From Arthrobacter sp. U41 (GTDB lineage Bacteria > Actinomycetota > Actinomycetes > Actinomycetales > Micrococcaceae): 64,000 nt of DNA. Where the stretch lies: the NCBI RefSeq assembly GCF_001750145.1, contig NZ_CP015732.1:1488001-1552000 (forward strand), read 5' to 3'. Position 1 is the stretch's first letter, and each line of letters begins with the position of its first letter. A model generated the notes under the pieces. It ran no database searches, was not told the origin of the DNA, and saw nothing but the letters and a program-made list of their open reading frames with translations. The position numbers and the translations under genes were made by a program. Of the stretch, positions 44,306 through 52,250 are shown piece by piece.

Positions 44306-45328
44306 ATGGATGCCGTCGCCGCCCTGAATGAGATTGCCTTCTGGCTCGAACGCGAGCTTGCCCCGACGTTCAAGGTCCAGGCGTTCCGAAAGGCCGCCGG
44401 AATCATCGCCGGCCTGGAGCCGGAGGAACTGGCGGCACGGGCCCGGGACGGACGGCTCAAGAGAACCAAAGGAATCGGCGACCGGACACTCCAGGTCATC
44501 AGGGAGGCCCTCGACGGCGAAGTGCCGGAGTACCTGAGCGGACTGCGAAGCCGGGGGTCCCAGCCGCTCGTGCCGGGAGGGCACCAGCTGCTGGCCTCGC
44601 TCCGCGGCGACCTGCACAGCCATAGCGACTGGTCGGACGGCGGGTCCCCGATCCAGGCCATGGTCGATGCCGCCAGGCTGCTCGGCCGCGACTACCTCGC
44701 GCTGACCGATCATTCCCCCAACCTCAAGATCGCCAACGGGCTGAGTGCCGAGCGGCTCGCGGAGCAACTCGGCTTCGTTGCCGGGATCAACGCCGACGCC
44801 GCCAACGGCTTCCGACTGCTGCGGGGTATCGAGGTCGACATCCTGGAGGACGGCACCCTGGACCAGACCCCGGAGATGCTGGACCGGCTGGATATCGTGG
44901 TCGCCAGCGTGCATTCGAAGCTTCGCTCGGAGAAGCGCACCATGACCCGCCGCATGCTCGGCGCCATCGAAGACCCGCACACAAACGTGCTCGGTCACTG
45001 CACGGGCCGTCTGGTTCAAGGGGGCCGCGGCACACGGCCGCCGTCGGAATTCGACGCTCAAGAGGTCTTCGCCGCCTGCGCGGAACACAACGTCGCCGTC
45101 GAAATCAACTCCCGTCCGGAACGCCAGGACCCGCCGGGCGCCCTCATTGGGCTCGCCCTCGACGCGGGCTGCCTCTTCAGCATTGACAGCGATGCCCATG
45201 CCCCGGGCCAGCTCGACTTCCTGCAGTACGGGGCGGAGCGCGCGGAACGCAACGGCGTGCCGGCAGAGCGGATCGTCACCACCTGGCCCCTGGAGCGTCT
45301 GCTGGAATGGGCGGCGTCGGGGCGCTGA
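44306..45328 (+). CDS. PHP-domain metal-dependent phosphoesterase
   Basis: 340 residues. An N-terminal helix-hairpin-helix-like region resembles that of PolX DNA polymerases (FRKAAGIIAGLEPEELAARA, then TKGIGDRTLQVIREAL, about 30-75). The PHP domain begins at DLHSHSDWSDGGSPI (about 102) and has ALTDHSPNL, GIEVDIL, VVASVHSKL, LGHCTGRLV, EINSRPERQDPP and SIDSDAHAPGQL: all metal-ligand segments of the family. No polymerase palm domain is present. Likely a phosphoesterase or 3'-5' exonuclease; substrate not known. Confidence 0.88.
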   Translation: MDAVAALNEIAFWLERELAPTFKVQAFRKAAGIIAGLEPEELAARARDGRLKRTKGIGDRTLQVIREALDGEVPEYLSGLRSRGSQPLVPGGHQLLASLRGDLHSHSDWSDGGSPIQAMVDAARLLGRDYLALTDHSPNLKIANGLSAERLAEQLGFVAGINADAANGFRLLRGIEVDILEDGTLDQTPEMLDRLDIVVASVHSKLRSEKRTMTRRMLGAIEDPHTNVLGHCTGRLVQGGRGTRPPSEFDAQEVFAACAEHNVAVEINSRPERQDPPGALIGLALDAGCLFSIDSDAHAPGQLDFLQYGAERAERNGVPAERIVTTWPLERLLEWAASGR

Positions 45329-45467
45329 AGGCCCGCGGTGTGCCGGCAACAGGCCACCCGCTGCGGGACATGCCCCCCGGCCGCGGTCAGGGCTGGACAT
45401 AATCCCGTTGTGCCCAGTCCTCGGGGCGAGGAATGGGCATGTCCCCGGCGGCAGCCTCCGGTCCGGG

Positions 45468-46565
45468 CTAGCCTGGTCCCGGCCGCGCCTGGCGGACCGG
45501 CGGGACCAGCGCGGTGGGGGAAGCCAGGACCAGGCTGCCCACGGCGTCACCGGGGAGTCCGCTCTCCGGATCCAGCGGGTACGTCACCACATCCCCGGAG
45601 CGTTCGTGCGCCACGTGCAGCCAGCCGTTCCTGACCAGATGATGCCGCGGCCAGTCGCCGCCGCTGGGGATGTCGGCCAGCGGACGGAGGGCGCTGCCGT
45701 CCACGTCCACCTCAAGCACACCGATCCGGTTGGAACCGCGCACCCCCACGTAGGCGTGCCTCCCGTCCGCGCCGAGCGCGATCTCGGCCGCGGAGTCCCC
45801 GGGAAGCGCGCCGGCGCTGGTGGCCGGTCCTATTCCGGCCAGGCCGAAGTTTCCCGTGTCGGGGGAGCTCTGCACGACCGCCACCTCAATCGAGTATTCA
45901 GTCACTACCAGCACGGTCCCGCCGGGATGCTGGACGAGGTGCCGGGGGCCGCTGTCCCGGGGAAGTGCCAGCTCGTGGTCCAGCCGCAGTCCCTGCGAGG
46001 GCACGTAGTTCCATACCCGCAGGAGGTCGTGCCCGAGGTCAGTGGTCATCACCCTGCCGTCGTTGAGCACCAGGCTGGCGTGGGCGCGGCTCGGGCGCCC
46101 GGTCACGATCGTGGCGGCGGCCGCGAACCGTGCCGAGATGCCGCCGTCGGCGTCCAGCTCATAGAGCAGGACCTGTCCGTCGCCCCAGCAGGCCACCATG
46201 AGGAAGCGGCCGAGCGGGTCGACGGCTACATGGCAGGCGGCGTCGCCGGCCGGCCAGGCCCGGCCGGCGGGAACCAGCCCGAATTCGCCGGAGCGGCGGT
46301 ACGCCCGGACGGTCCGGGACGCCTCGCCCACCGCATAGACCACGTCCAGGGCGGGGTGCACGGCGAGGAACGAAGGTGAGTCCGCCGCGGCGGCTACTCC
46401 CAGCCGGCGCAGCCTTCCGTCAGCGCCGGCACGCAGCGCCCCGATTCCGGTCCCGTTCCCGCCGCTATCCGCGGTGTAGCACCCGGTCCAGATCAGCTCG
46501 TTTGACGGGACGGCGTTCGCCGGAAGGGGCGGCAATGATGCGGACGTCATTTCTGGGGTGGGCAT
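45468..46565 (-). CDS. Lactonase-family seven-bladed beta-propeller protein
   Basis: 365 residues of the 6-phosphogluconolactonase-type (YbhE/Lactonase) propeller, whose members hydrolyse sugar lactones. Repeated blade ends are visible: FLAVHPALDVVYAVGE, CHVAVDPLGRFLMVA, GPRHLVQHPGGTVLVVTEY, AAEIALGADGRHAYVGVRGSN and WPRHHLVRNGWLHVAHERSG. ATG 46565 chosen; an in-frame ATG at 46592 lies upstream. No sugar pathway genes beside it, so the natural lactone is unknown. Divergent from the PrmC-like gene. Confidence 0.85.
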   Translation of the reverse strand: MPTPEMTSASLPPLPANAVPSNELIWTGCYTADSGGNGTGIGALRAGADGRLRRLGVAAAADSPSFLAVHPALDVVYAVGEASRTVRAYRRSGEFGLVPAGRAWPAGDAACHVAVDPLGRFLMVACWGDGQVLLYELDADGGISARFAAAATIVTGRPSRAHASLVLNDGRVMTTDLGHDLLRVWNYVPSQGLRLDHELALPRDSGPRHLVQHPGGTVLVVTEYSIEVAVVQSSPDTGNFGLAGIGPATSAGALPGDSAAEIALGADGRHAYVGVRGSNRIGVLEVDVDGSALRPLADIPSGGDWPRHHLVRNGWLHVAHERSGDVVTYPLDPESGLPGDAVGSLVLASPTALVPPVRQARPGPG

Positions 46566-46628
46566 GGTGCCATCCTGCCACTTCGATAGCATGGGATTCC
46601 GGCAGCGTACGCGGGAGGGGGTCCTGGC

Positions 46629-47462
46629 ATGGCGGTCCCTGCTGAGCCCAATCCCTCGGTCATCACCCGGCTCCGGGCGGCCGGCTGCGTGTTTGCCGAG
46701 GATGAGGCCGTGCTGCTGGCTGCCGCCGCCACGACGCCGGAGGAGCTCGACGCCCTCGTGGAGCGGAGGGTTTCCGGTCTTCCGCTCGAGCACCTCCTGG
46801 GCTGGGCGGAGTTTTGCGGACTCCGGATCGAGCTGGACCCCGGGGTCTTTGTGCCCCGCCGCCGGACGGAGTTCCTGGTCCGGAAGGCCGCACAGCTCCT
46901 CGGAGGATCCCGGGGCGCCGGCCCGCTGCCCGTCGTCGTCGATCTCTGCTGCGGATCAGGGGCTGTCGGCGCTGCGCTTGCGGCGACGGCCGGTCCCGTG
47001 CAGCTGCACGCCTCCGACATCGATCCCGCCGCAGTGAGGTGCGCAGGCCGCAACATCGTGCCAGCCGGCGGTGCGGTCCACGAGGGTGACCTGTACGAGG
47101 CACTTCCGGAGCGGCTGCGCGGGCGGGTCGACATCCTCATGGTCAACGCCCCCTATGTTCCATCGGCGGAGATTGCCACCATGCCGCAGGAAGCCCGCCT
47201 CCACGAGCCGCGGGTTTCCCTCGACGGCGGCACAGACGGGCTACACGTCCAGCGGCGGGTGGCCGCCGCGGCGCGGGAATGGCTGGCGCCGGGCGGCTCC
47301 CTGCTGGTCGAGACGAGCCGGCGGCAGGCGCCGCGGACCGTCGAACTGTTCACCGGCAACGGGCTCAACCCCCGGGTGGCCAGCTGCCGGGGGTTGGAGG
47401 CCACGGTCGTCATCGGGACAGCGGCGATCGGTCCGCCCGTGCAGCCAGGCGGCCGGGTATAG
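46629..47462 (+). CDS. PrmC/HemK-like N5-glutamine methyltransferase
   Basis: 277 residues. Family N-terminus RRVSGLPLEHLLGWAEFCG (about 44-62) and FVPRRRTEFLV, SAM motif I VVDLCCGSGAVGAAL (about 101-115), ASDIDPAA, then the active-site motif. The active site reads NAPYVPSAEI instead of the NPPY that contacts the target glutamine; the first Pro is changed to Ala. This is a second, divergent PrmC paralogue type (the usual prmC sits with prfA), so its target may differ from release factors. A GGAGGGGG ribosome site precedes the ATG. Confidence 0.85.
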   Translation: MAVPAEPNPSVITRLRAAGCVFAEDEAVLLAAAATTPEELDALVERRVSGLPLEHLLGWAEFCGLRIELDPGVFVPRRRTEFLVRKAAQLLGGSRGAGPLPVVVDLCCGSGAVGAALAATAGPVQLHASDIDPAAVRCAGRNIVPAGGAVHEGDLYEALPERLRGRVDILMVNAPYVPSAEIATMPQEARLHEPRVSLDGGTDGLHVQRRVAAAAREWLAPGGSLLVETSRRQAPRTVELFTGNGLNPRVASCRGLEATVVIGTAAIGPPVQPGGRV

Positions 47463-47488
47463 CTGCCCGGTGTAGCTGCCTGATCTAG

Positions 47489-48028
47489 CTAGGAGACCTT
47501 GTCGGGATCGACGTTGGTCGCGGCTCCGGCCGGGGTGGCCCCGCCTTCGTCGGACCAGTCCTGGCCGTGCTGGTCGTTCAGCGCCGGGTCGGACTCGACG
47601 TCGGACGGGGCGGATGCAGTGGAGGTTCCGAGGTTCACGGTCTCCGGGGGGGTGCTGTGGGCCGGGATGCCGCCGCCCGCAGCAGTGGCACTGCCCTCGG
47701 TCGACGTGCCGCCGGTCGACGTGCCCTCGGAGGCTGCCCGCTCGCTTGGTGTCCGCTCGCTTGTTGTCCCCTTTGGGGTGGTGTCACGGTGGACAGCGGA
47801 GGTGATCACAGTCCCGGCACGCCGGGCCGCCTCGCCCAGCTGCTCGGATACCTCGGGTGCCTTTTCCTTAACTGCTTCGGCCGCCGCAGTCACCTTGTCC
47901 TGGACCGGCTGGCTTTCCCAGAGGGCTGCCGCGCGTGCCTTGAGCTTTTCGTACGCTGCCCGCCCGGACCGTGATCCAAGAACGTAGCCTGCGGCGATTC
48001 CGGCTCCGAAAAGAAGTTTGCCTTTCAT
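47489..48028 (-). CDS. YtxH-like small envelope protein
   Basis: 179 residues. A glycine-rich hydrophobic start (KLLFGAGIAAGYVLGSRSGR, residues 4-23) is typical of YtxH-type proteins; an amphipathic Ala/Glu/Lys helix follows (about 25-75), then a long Thr/Ser/Gly low-complexity tail with TSTGGTSTEG repeats. No function known; such proteins are often stress-induced. Same strand as the GlsB-type gene upstream. Confidence 0.7.
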   Translation of the reverse strand: MKGKLLFGAGIAAGYVLGSRSGRAAYEKLKARAAALWESQPVQDKVTAAAEAVKEKAPEVSEQLGEAARRAGTVITSAVHRDTTPKGTTSERTPSERAASEGTSTGGTSTEGSATAAGGGIPAHSTPPETVNLGTSTASAPSDVESDPALNDQHGQDWSDEGGATPAGAATNVDPDKVS

Positions 48029-48107
48029 GCGGTACTCCTGCTCATTGGTGGTGCTTGAAAAGATGGTGGTGGGTTGCCACGGCTAAAAGGTCCTGGGGCC
48101 GTGTGCC

Positions 48108-48141
48108 AAAAAACCGGCCCCGGGAAAAATCCCGGGACCGG
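48108..48141 (-). terminator. Terminator after the GlsB-type gene
   Basis: On the minus strand GCCGGTCCCGGGA / TCCCGGGGCCGG with a TTTT loop, followed by TTTTTT. Ends transcription 18 bases after the stop at 48160. Confidence 0.9.
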
Positions 48142-48159
48142 CTTCGGTCGCGAACAGCT

Positions 48160-48423
48160 TTAGCGGGCTGAACGCTTGGTGATCATGCCGTAAACCAGCA
48201 GGACGATGATCGCACCGCCGATGGCCAGCAGCCAGGTCGACAGCGAGAAGAACTCATTGATGCCGGTGCCGAACAGCAGTCCGCCAATCCAGCCGCCCAG
48301 AATGGCGCCGACGACGCCGAGGAGCAGGGTGATGAAGATGCCACCACCCTGGCGGCCCGGGAGGATTGCCTTAGCGATTGCACCGGCGATAAGGCCCAGA
48401 ATCAGAAATGCGATAAAACCCAT
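48160..48423 (-). CDS. GlsB/YeaQ/YmgE-type stress-response membrane protein
   Basis: 87 residues, three membrane spans (about 4-22, 28-52 with LLLGVVGAILGGWIGGLLF, and 63-80). Start FIAFLILGLIAGAIAKAILPG and the GG-rich second span match the transglycosylase-associated protein family. ATG 48423 with GAAGGAAC upstream. Function unclear; often induced by envelope or acid stress. Confidence 0.9.
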   Translation of the reverse strand: MGFIAFLILGLIAGAIAKAILPGRQGGGIFITLLLGVVGAILGGWIGGLLFGTGINEFFSLSTWLLAIGGAIIVLLVYGMITKRSAR

Positions 48424-48637
48424 TTTAATCGTTCCTTCTTCTTCATAGAGGAGGCACCCGGATTGCCGGGTGCGCTTCATCCTTCTGCCTCAATACTAAT
48501 CATGCTTAGTATAAAAGAGCCAGTCAGGAGCTGGAAAGCCTGCGCCGGGCGACTTCTTTCGGCCCGTCCGGGCTCGCTACAGGTGGTTTTCCCTGATCTC
48601 TCGTTGTCCGGTATGGCCGGCCGGTCGGGCTTCCCGG

Positions 48638-49609
48638 TCACCACGCGTAATCCTCCGGTGCCGTCCGGTAACCCGGGAAGATTTCGTCGAGCCGCTGGAG
48701 CGCGCCGGCGTCGAGCGCCAGGTCCATGGCGCGGAGGGCGGCGTCGAGCTGGTCCGGGGTGCGGGGGCCCACGACCGGGGCGGTCACGGCCGGCTGGTGG
48801 AGCAGCCAGGCCAGGGCGACGTCCCCGGGCTCCTGGGCCAGCTCGACGGCGAAATCCTCGAAGCGGCGGAGCTGTTCCTGGTGCTGCTTGAGGGCCTCGA
48901 GCGCTCGGCCCTCGGTGCGGCGCTCGCCGCCGCGTCCCTCCCTCAGCACGCCGCCCAGCAGTCCGCCCTGCAGCGGGGACCAGGGGATCAGCCCCAGCCC
49001 GTAGTGCTGTGCGGCCGGAATAACCTCCCGCTCCACGTTGCGGTTCAAGAGGTTGTAAATGGACTGCTCGCTGACGAGACCGTAGGTGTGGCGGCGTGCG
49101 GCGGCTTCCTGCGCCTGGGCGATGTGCCAGCCGGCGAAATTGCTGCTGCCGGAGTATAGGATTTTGCCCTGCTGGACCGCGACGTCGGTCGCCTGCCAGA
49201 TCTCTTCCCACGGGGTCTTCCGGTCCACGTGGTGGAACTGGTAGAGATCGATGTAGTCCGTCTGCAGCCGTTTCAGGCTCGCGTCCAGGGCGCGTCGGAT
49301 ATTCAGGGCGGACAGCCTCGACTCGTTGGGCCGGTCCGACATGGATCCATAGAGCTTCGTGGCCAGCACGGTCCGTTCCCGCCGCCCGCCGCCGGCGGCG
49401 AACCAGCGGCCAAGGATCTCTTCGGTCCGGCCCCGGTGGCCGGTGCCACCGTAGACGTTCGCGGTGTCGAAGAAGTTGATGCCCGAATCCAGTGCTGAGT
49501 CCATGATCGCGTGGGCGTCTGACTCCTCGGTATGCGGGCCGAAGTTCATGGTTCCGAGGCAGAGCCGGGAGACTTTCAGGCCGGAGCGGCCGAGTTGCGT
49601 GTACTGCAC
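48638..49609 (-). CDS. Aldo/keto reductase
   Basis: NAD(P)H-dependent reductase with a TIM barrel, 323 residues. Catalytic tetrad: Asp in FFDTANVYG with the Tyr four residues on, Lys in LATKLYG and His in YQFHHVD. The cofactor segment is SGSSNFAGWHIAQ and PWSPLQGGLLGG. Resembles the YghZ/GSP69-type subfamily; substrate unknown. GTG 49609 has GAAGGA nine bases upstream and gives the family start VQYTQLGRSGLKVSRL; ATG 49639 would add ten unmatched residues. Confidence 0.92.
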   Translation of the reverse strand: MQYTQLGRSGLKVSRLCLGTMNFGPHTEESDAHAIMDSALDSGINFFDTANVYGGTGHRGRTEEILGRWFAAGGGRRERTVLATKLYGSMSDRPNESRLSALNIRRALDASLKRLQTDYIDLYQFHHVDRKTPWEEIWQATDVAVQQGKILYSGSSNFAGWHIAQAQEAAARRHTYGLVSEQSIYNLLNRNVEREVIPAAQHYGLGLIPWSPLQGGLLGGVLREGRGGERRTEGRALEALKQHQEQLRRFEDFAVELAQEPGDVALAWLLHQPAVTAPVVGPRTPDQLDAALRAMDLALDAGALQRLDEIFPGYRTAPEDYAW

Positions 49610-49694
49610 GCGCTGGTCCTTCGCAGGGTGGCGGAACATGCGGACCGGGACTAAAACCGGCGGCGGCGAGCCCGCCGGTGGACGGGACTGAAGG

Positions 49695-49716
49695 CGCCCG
49701 GGCGTGTGCCCGGGCG
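49695..49716. terminator. Hairpin after the dodecin gene
   Basis: Perfect 9-bp stem CGCCCGGGC / GCCCGGGCG with loop GTGT, 15 bases beyond the dodecin stop. No T-run, so termination is only probable. Confidence 0.45.
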
Positions 49717-49730
49717 GCCCGGCGTGGCAG

Positions 49731-49940
49731 CTAACGTTCCAGCCGGAACCCGAGCTTGATTGTCACTTGCCAATCGGCGACCGCGCCGTTTTCCAGGTGT
49801 CCGCGGATTTCCTTGACTTCAAACCAGTCGAGGTTCCTCAGGGTCTTGGCTGCCTCTGCGATCCCGTTGCGGACGGCCGCATCAACGCCTTCGCTCGACG
49901 TTCCGACAATTTCAGAAATGCTGTACGTGTGATTGGACAA
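49731..49940 (-). CDS. Dodecin (flavin-binding/storage protein)
   Basis: 69 residues, the full length of the family; forms a dodecamer that binds flavins and protects from their photochemistry. SISEIVGTSSEGVDAAVRNGI at the start (shortened), LDWFEVKEIRGHLENG with the stacking Trp, and VADWQVTIKLGFRLE at the end. ATG 49940. Single gene. Confidence 0.95.
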   Translation of the reverse strand: MSNHTYSISEIVGTSSEGVDAAVRNGIAEAAKTLRNLDWFEVKEIRGHLENGAVADWQVTIKLGFRLER

Positions 49941-50036
49941 CTTCGCTCCTCATGATCGCCATCGATACCCGGCGGTGGGCCGTTCCTGCAGATTAGCGGA
50001 CAGATCGCAGCGGGACTAGGGGCCGGAGGCCGGGCC

Positions 50037-50807
50037 TCAGGATCCGTAAACCGGCCCCGGCTCGGGACGCTTGGGTGTCAGCGGCGGGGCATCTGACCGC
50101 TTCCGGACCCGGCCGACCATCCAGGGAAGGAGGTAGTTGGTGAACCAGGCGAGGTCTCCGGCCTTGCTTTCCCGCCAGCTTCCGGCGGGCATGGGCTTGG
50201 GCTCCAGCGGGCTCAGGGTGTGGGGGACGTTCAGGGACTCGAGCACCATGGCCGCGATGGTGTGGTGTCCCATCGGCGAAAAATGCAGGCGGTCGGGGTC
50301 CCACATGCGCGGGTCTGAGAGCTGCCGCAGGGCCCAGAGATCGGCAATCACACCGTGATGGCGTGCGGCGATGGTCCGGATGTTCTCGTTGAAGACCGCG
50401 ACCCTTCCCCGGTTATGGCCCAGCAGCGGTGTAGCGCCCCAGTCAGGACCGGTGAACAGCACGATGGTGGCGCCGGTGGAACTGAGAATGCCCACTGCGG
50501 CGTCCAGCGTGGCAGCCAGCCGGTCAGGATCGCTCCGATGGAAGACGAGGTCGTTTCCCCCGGCCGAGAGCGTGACCAGGTCCGGCTTCAGCGTGATCGC
50601 CGGCCCGAGTTGGCGGTCAAGGATCTCGCGCAGCACGAGGCCGCTGACGGCGAGGTTGGCGTAGCGAAATTCCGGGCTTCCGCCGCTGAGTTCCTCAGCG
50701 ATCCGGTCCGCCCAGCCCCTCATGCCGCCCGGACTCAGCGGTTCGGGGTCCCCGAGGCCGGCTGTAAACGAATCCCCCATCGCGACATAGCGGCTCCAGA
50801 GCCCCAT
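50037..50807 (-). CDS. SGNH/GDSL hydrolase
   Basis: 256 residues of the GDSL esterase/lipase fold. Block I has the nucleophile in YVAMGDSFTAGLGDP (Ser 12 or so), block II Gly in NLAVSGL, block III Asn in LSAGGNDLVF, block V Asp/His in DRLHFSPMGHHTIA. No signal peptide from ATG 50807, so probably cytosolic; the open frame continues upstream without recognisable sequence. Substrate unknown. Confidence 0.88.
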   Translation of the reverse strand: MGLWSRYVAMGDSFTAGLGDPEPLSPGGMRGWADRIAEELSGGSPEFRYANLAVSGLVLREILDRQLGPAITLKPDLVTLSAGGNDLVFHRSDPDRLAATLDAAVGILSSTGATIVLFTGPDWGATPLLGHNRGRVAVFNENIRTIAARHHGVIADLWALRQLSDPRMWDPDRLHFSPMGHHTIAAMVLESLNVPHTLSPLEPKPMPAGSWRESKAGDLAWFTNYLLPWMVGRVRKRSDAPPLTPKRPEPGPVYGS

Positions 50808-51053
50808 GTTCCACTGCCTGGCATATGGGCCCAAATCCCGGCGCGGGCCCCGGCCCGCGGCAGGGCCACTGGTGCCGGACCGACCGGCGCCAGGATCCAA
50901 GAAACCGGCGGCGTTCACATTCCCAGCAATACGCCGATTATTCGCGTTTCGCTAGGTACTTAGGTCCCTAACCGGGCGCTCCCAGCCGGGTCCTGAACCC
51001 ACCTCCGGGGGCCGCTGAAGTGCTCGTGATCATACCCGGCCGGATAGTTTCTA

Positions 51054-51071
51054 ATACATAGGGGGGTATAT
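51054..51071 (+). promoter_or_regulatory. CsoR/CstR-type operator before the sensor gene
   Basis: ATACATAGGGGGGTATAT: strong right arm GGGGGGTAT, weak left arm ATACAT. Similar to the site at 27525-27543. Position 37 bases before the ATG suggests autoregulation. Confidence 0.6.
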
Positions 51072-51083
51072 CATGGAATCTAA

Positions 51084-51365
<282 letters not shown>

Positions 51366-51392
51366 GGCCCCCCTGGGCCTGCCCGCGGCCAG

Positions 51393-52103
51393 TCAGGCCG
51401 GGCGGTCCGCCAGGACATAGGTCTTGAGGTCATCCAGCGTCTGCTGCATGTGCGCGTCCATGGCATCCCGGGCCTGGTGCGGATCCCGCGTTGACAGCGC
51501 GTCCACAATCTTCTGGTGATGGCCGATCGCGTGCGCCTGGATCTCGCGCACCTCGGACGTCTGGGTCCGCCGCTTCTCCAGCACCCGGTGCAACGGCGCG
51601 AACAGGACGGCAACAAAGACATTTTCCGCGGCGCGCAGGATCAGGTCGTGGAACGCCAGATCTGCTGCCACGAAGGCGGCGACATCGTGCTTTTCGTGCG
51701 CCTCGCGCATCGATTCCAGATGCCCGTCAAGGGCCTTGAGCTCGGATTCGCTGATCCGGCCGGCCGCCAGCTCGCAGGCGCCCGTCTCCAGCATCCGGCG
51801 CAACTCAATCAGCTGGACAGCGGCCGCCGCATCATTCTTCCCCTCCGACGCTGCCCTGAGTACGGCTTCCAGGGACGCCCAGCGGCTCAGCGGGTTCACA
51901 AACGTGCCGCGACCACGCTCCACGGACAGGATCTGCTGAGCCTCGAGGGTCTTCATCGCCTCGCGGACCGTCATGCGGCTCACCTCGTGGCGGGCGCTTA
52001 GCTCCATCTCGCCGGGGACGGACGCCCCGGGCGGGAATTCGCCGGCAATAATGCGGTCCAGCAGTTCGTCTGCCACGACGCCGACCAACGATTTCCTAGC
52101 CAA
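51393..52103 (-). CDS. GntR/FadR-family transcriptional regulator
   Basis: 236 residues. Winged helix-turn-helix at about 1-70 (FPPGASVPGEMELSARHEVSRMTVREAMKTL, split here as the helix SRMTVREAMKTLE and the wing GRGTFV), then an FCD all-helical effector domain (about 85-225) with metal-site residues in FVAADLAFHDLIL and HHQKIVDAL. Divergent from a four-carbon sugar-acid operon with a perfect palindrome in the gap, so it should repress that operon and respond to its substrate or an intermediate. Confidence 0.92.
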   Translation of the reverse strand: MARKSLVGVVADELLDRIIAGEFPPGASVPGEMELSARHEVSRMTVREAMKTLEAQQILSVERGRGTFVNPLSRWASLEAVLRAASEGKNDAAAAVQLIELRRMLETGACELAAGRISESELKALDGHLESMREAHEKHDVAAFVAADLAFHDLILRAAENVFVAVLFAPLHRVLEKRRTQTSEVREIQAHAIGHHQKIVDALSTRDPHQARDAMDAHMQQTLDDLKTYVLADRPA

Positions 52104-52188
52104 TTTTCCCCATTTGCTGTCGCCGACATGCCTGATTGACCAGTCTACTTGCGCGTCTTTGTGCCGTATGCCACACTAGCATTCAAAT

Positions 52189-52209
52189 GTTAGATGTCAG
52201 ACATCTTAC
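52189..52209. promoter_or_regulatory. GntR operator in the divergent gap
   Basis: Perfect 15-bp palindrome AGATGTC-A-GACATCT (52192-52206), extended by GT/AC at the ends. Sits 89 bases from the gntR ATG and upstream of the kinase ribosome site; typical FadR-subfamily spacing. Confidence 0.8.
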
Positions 52210-52250
52210 AAATATCCCTCACGCAGCAGAGTTCCCACAATGGAGTGCAA

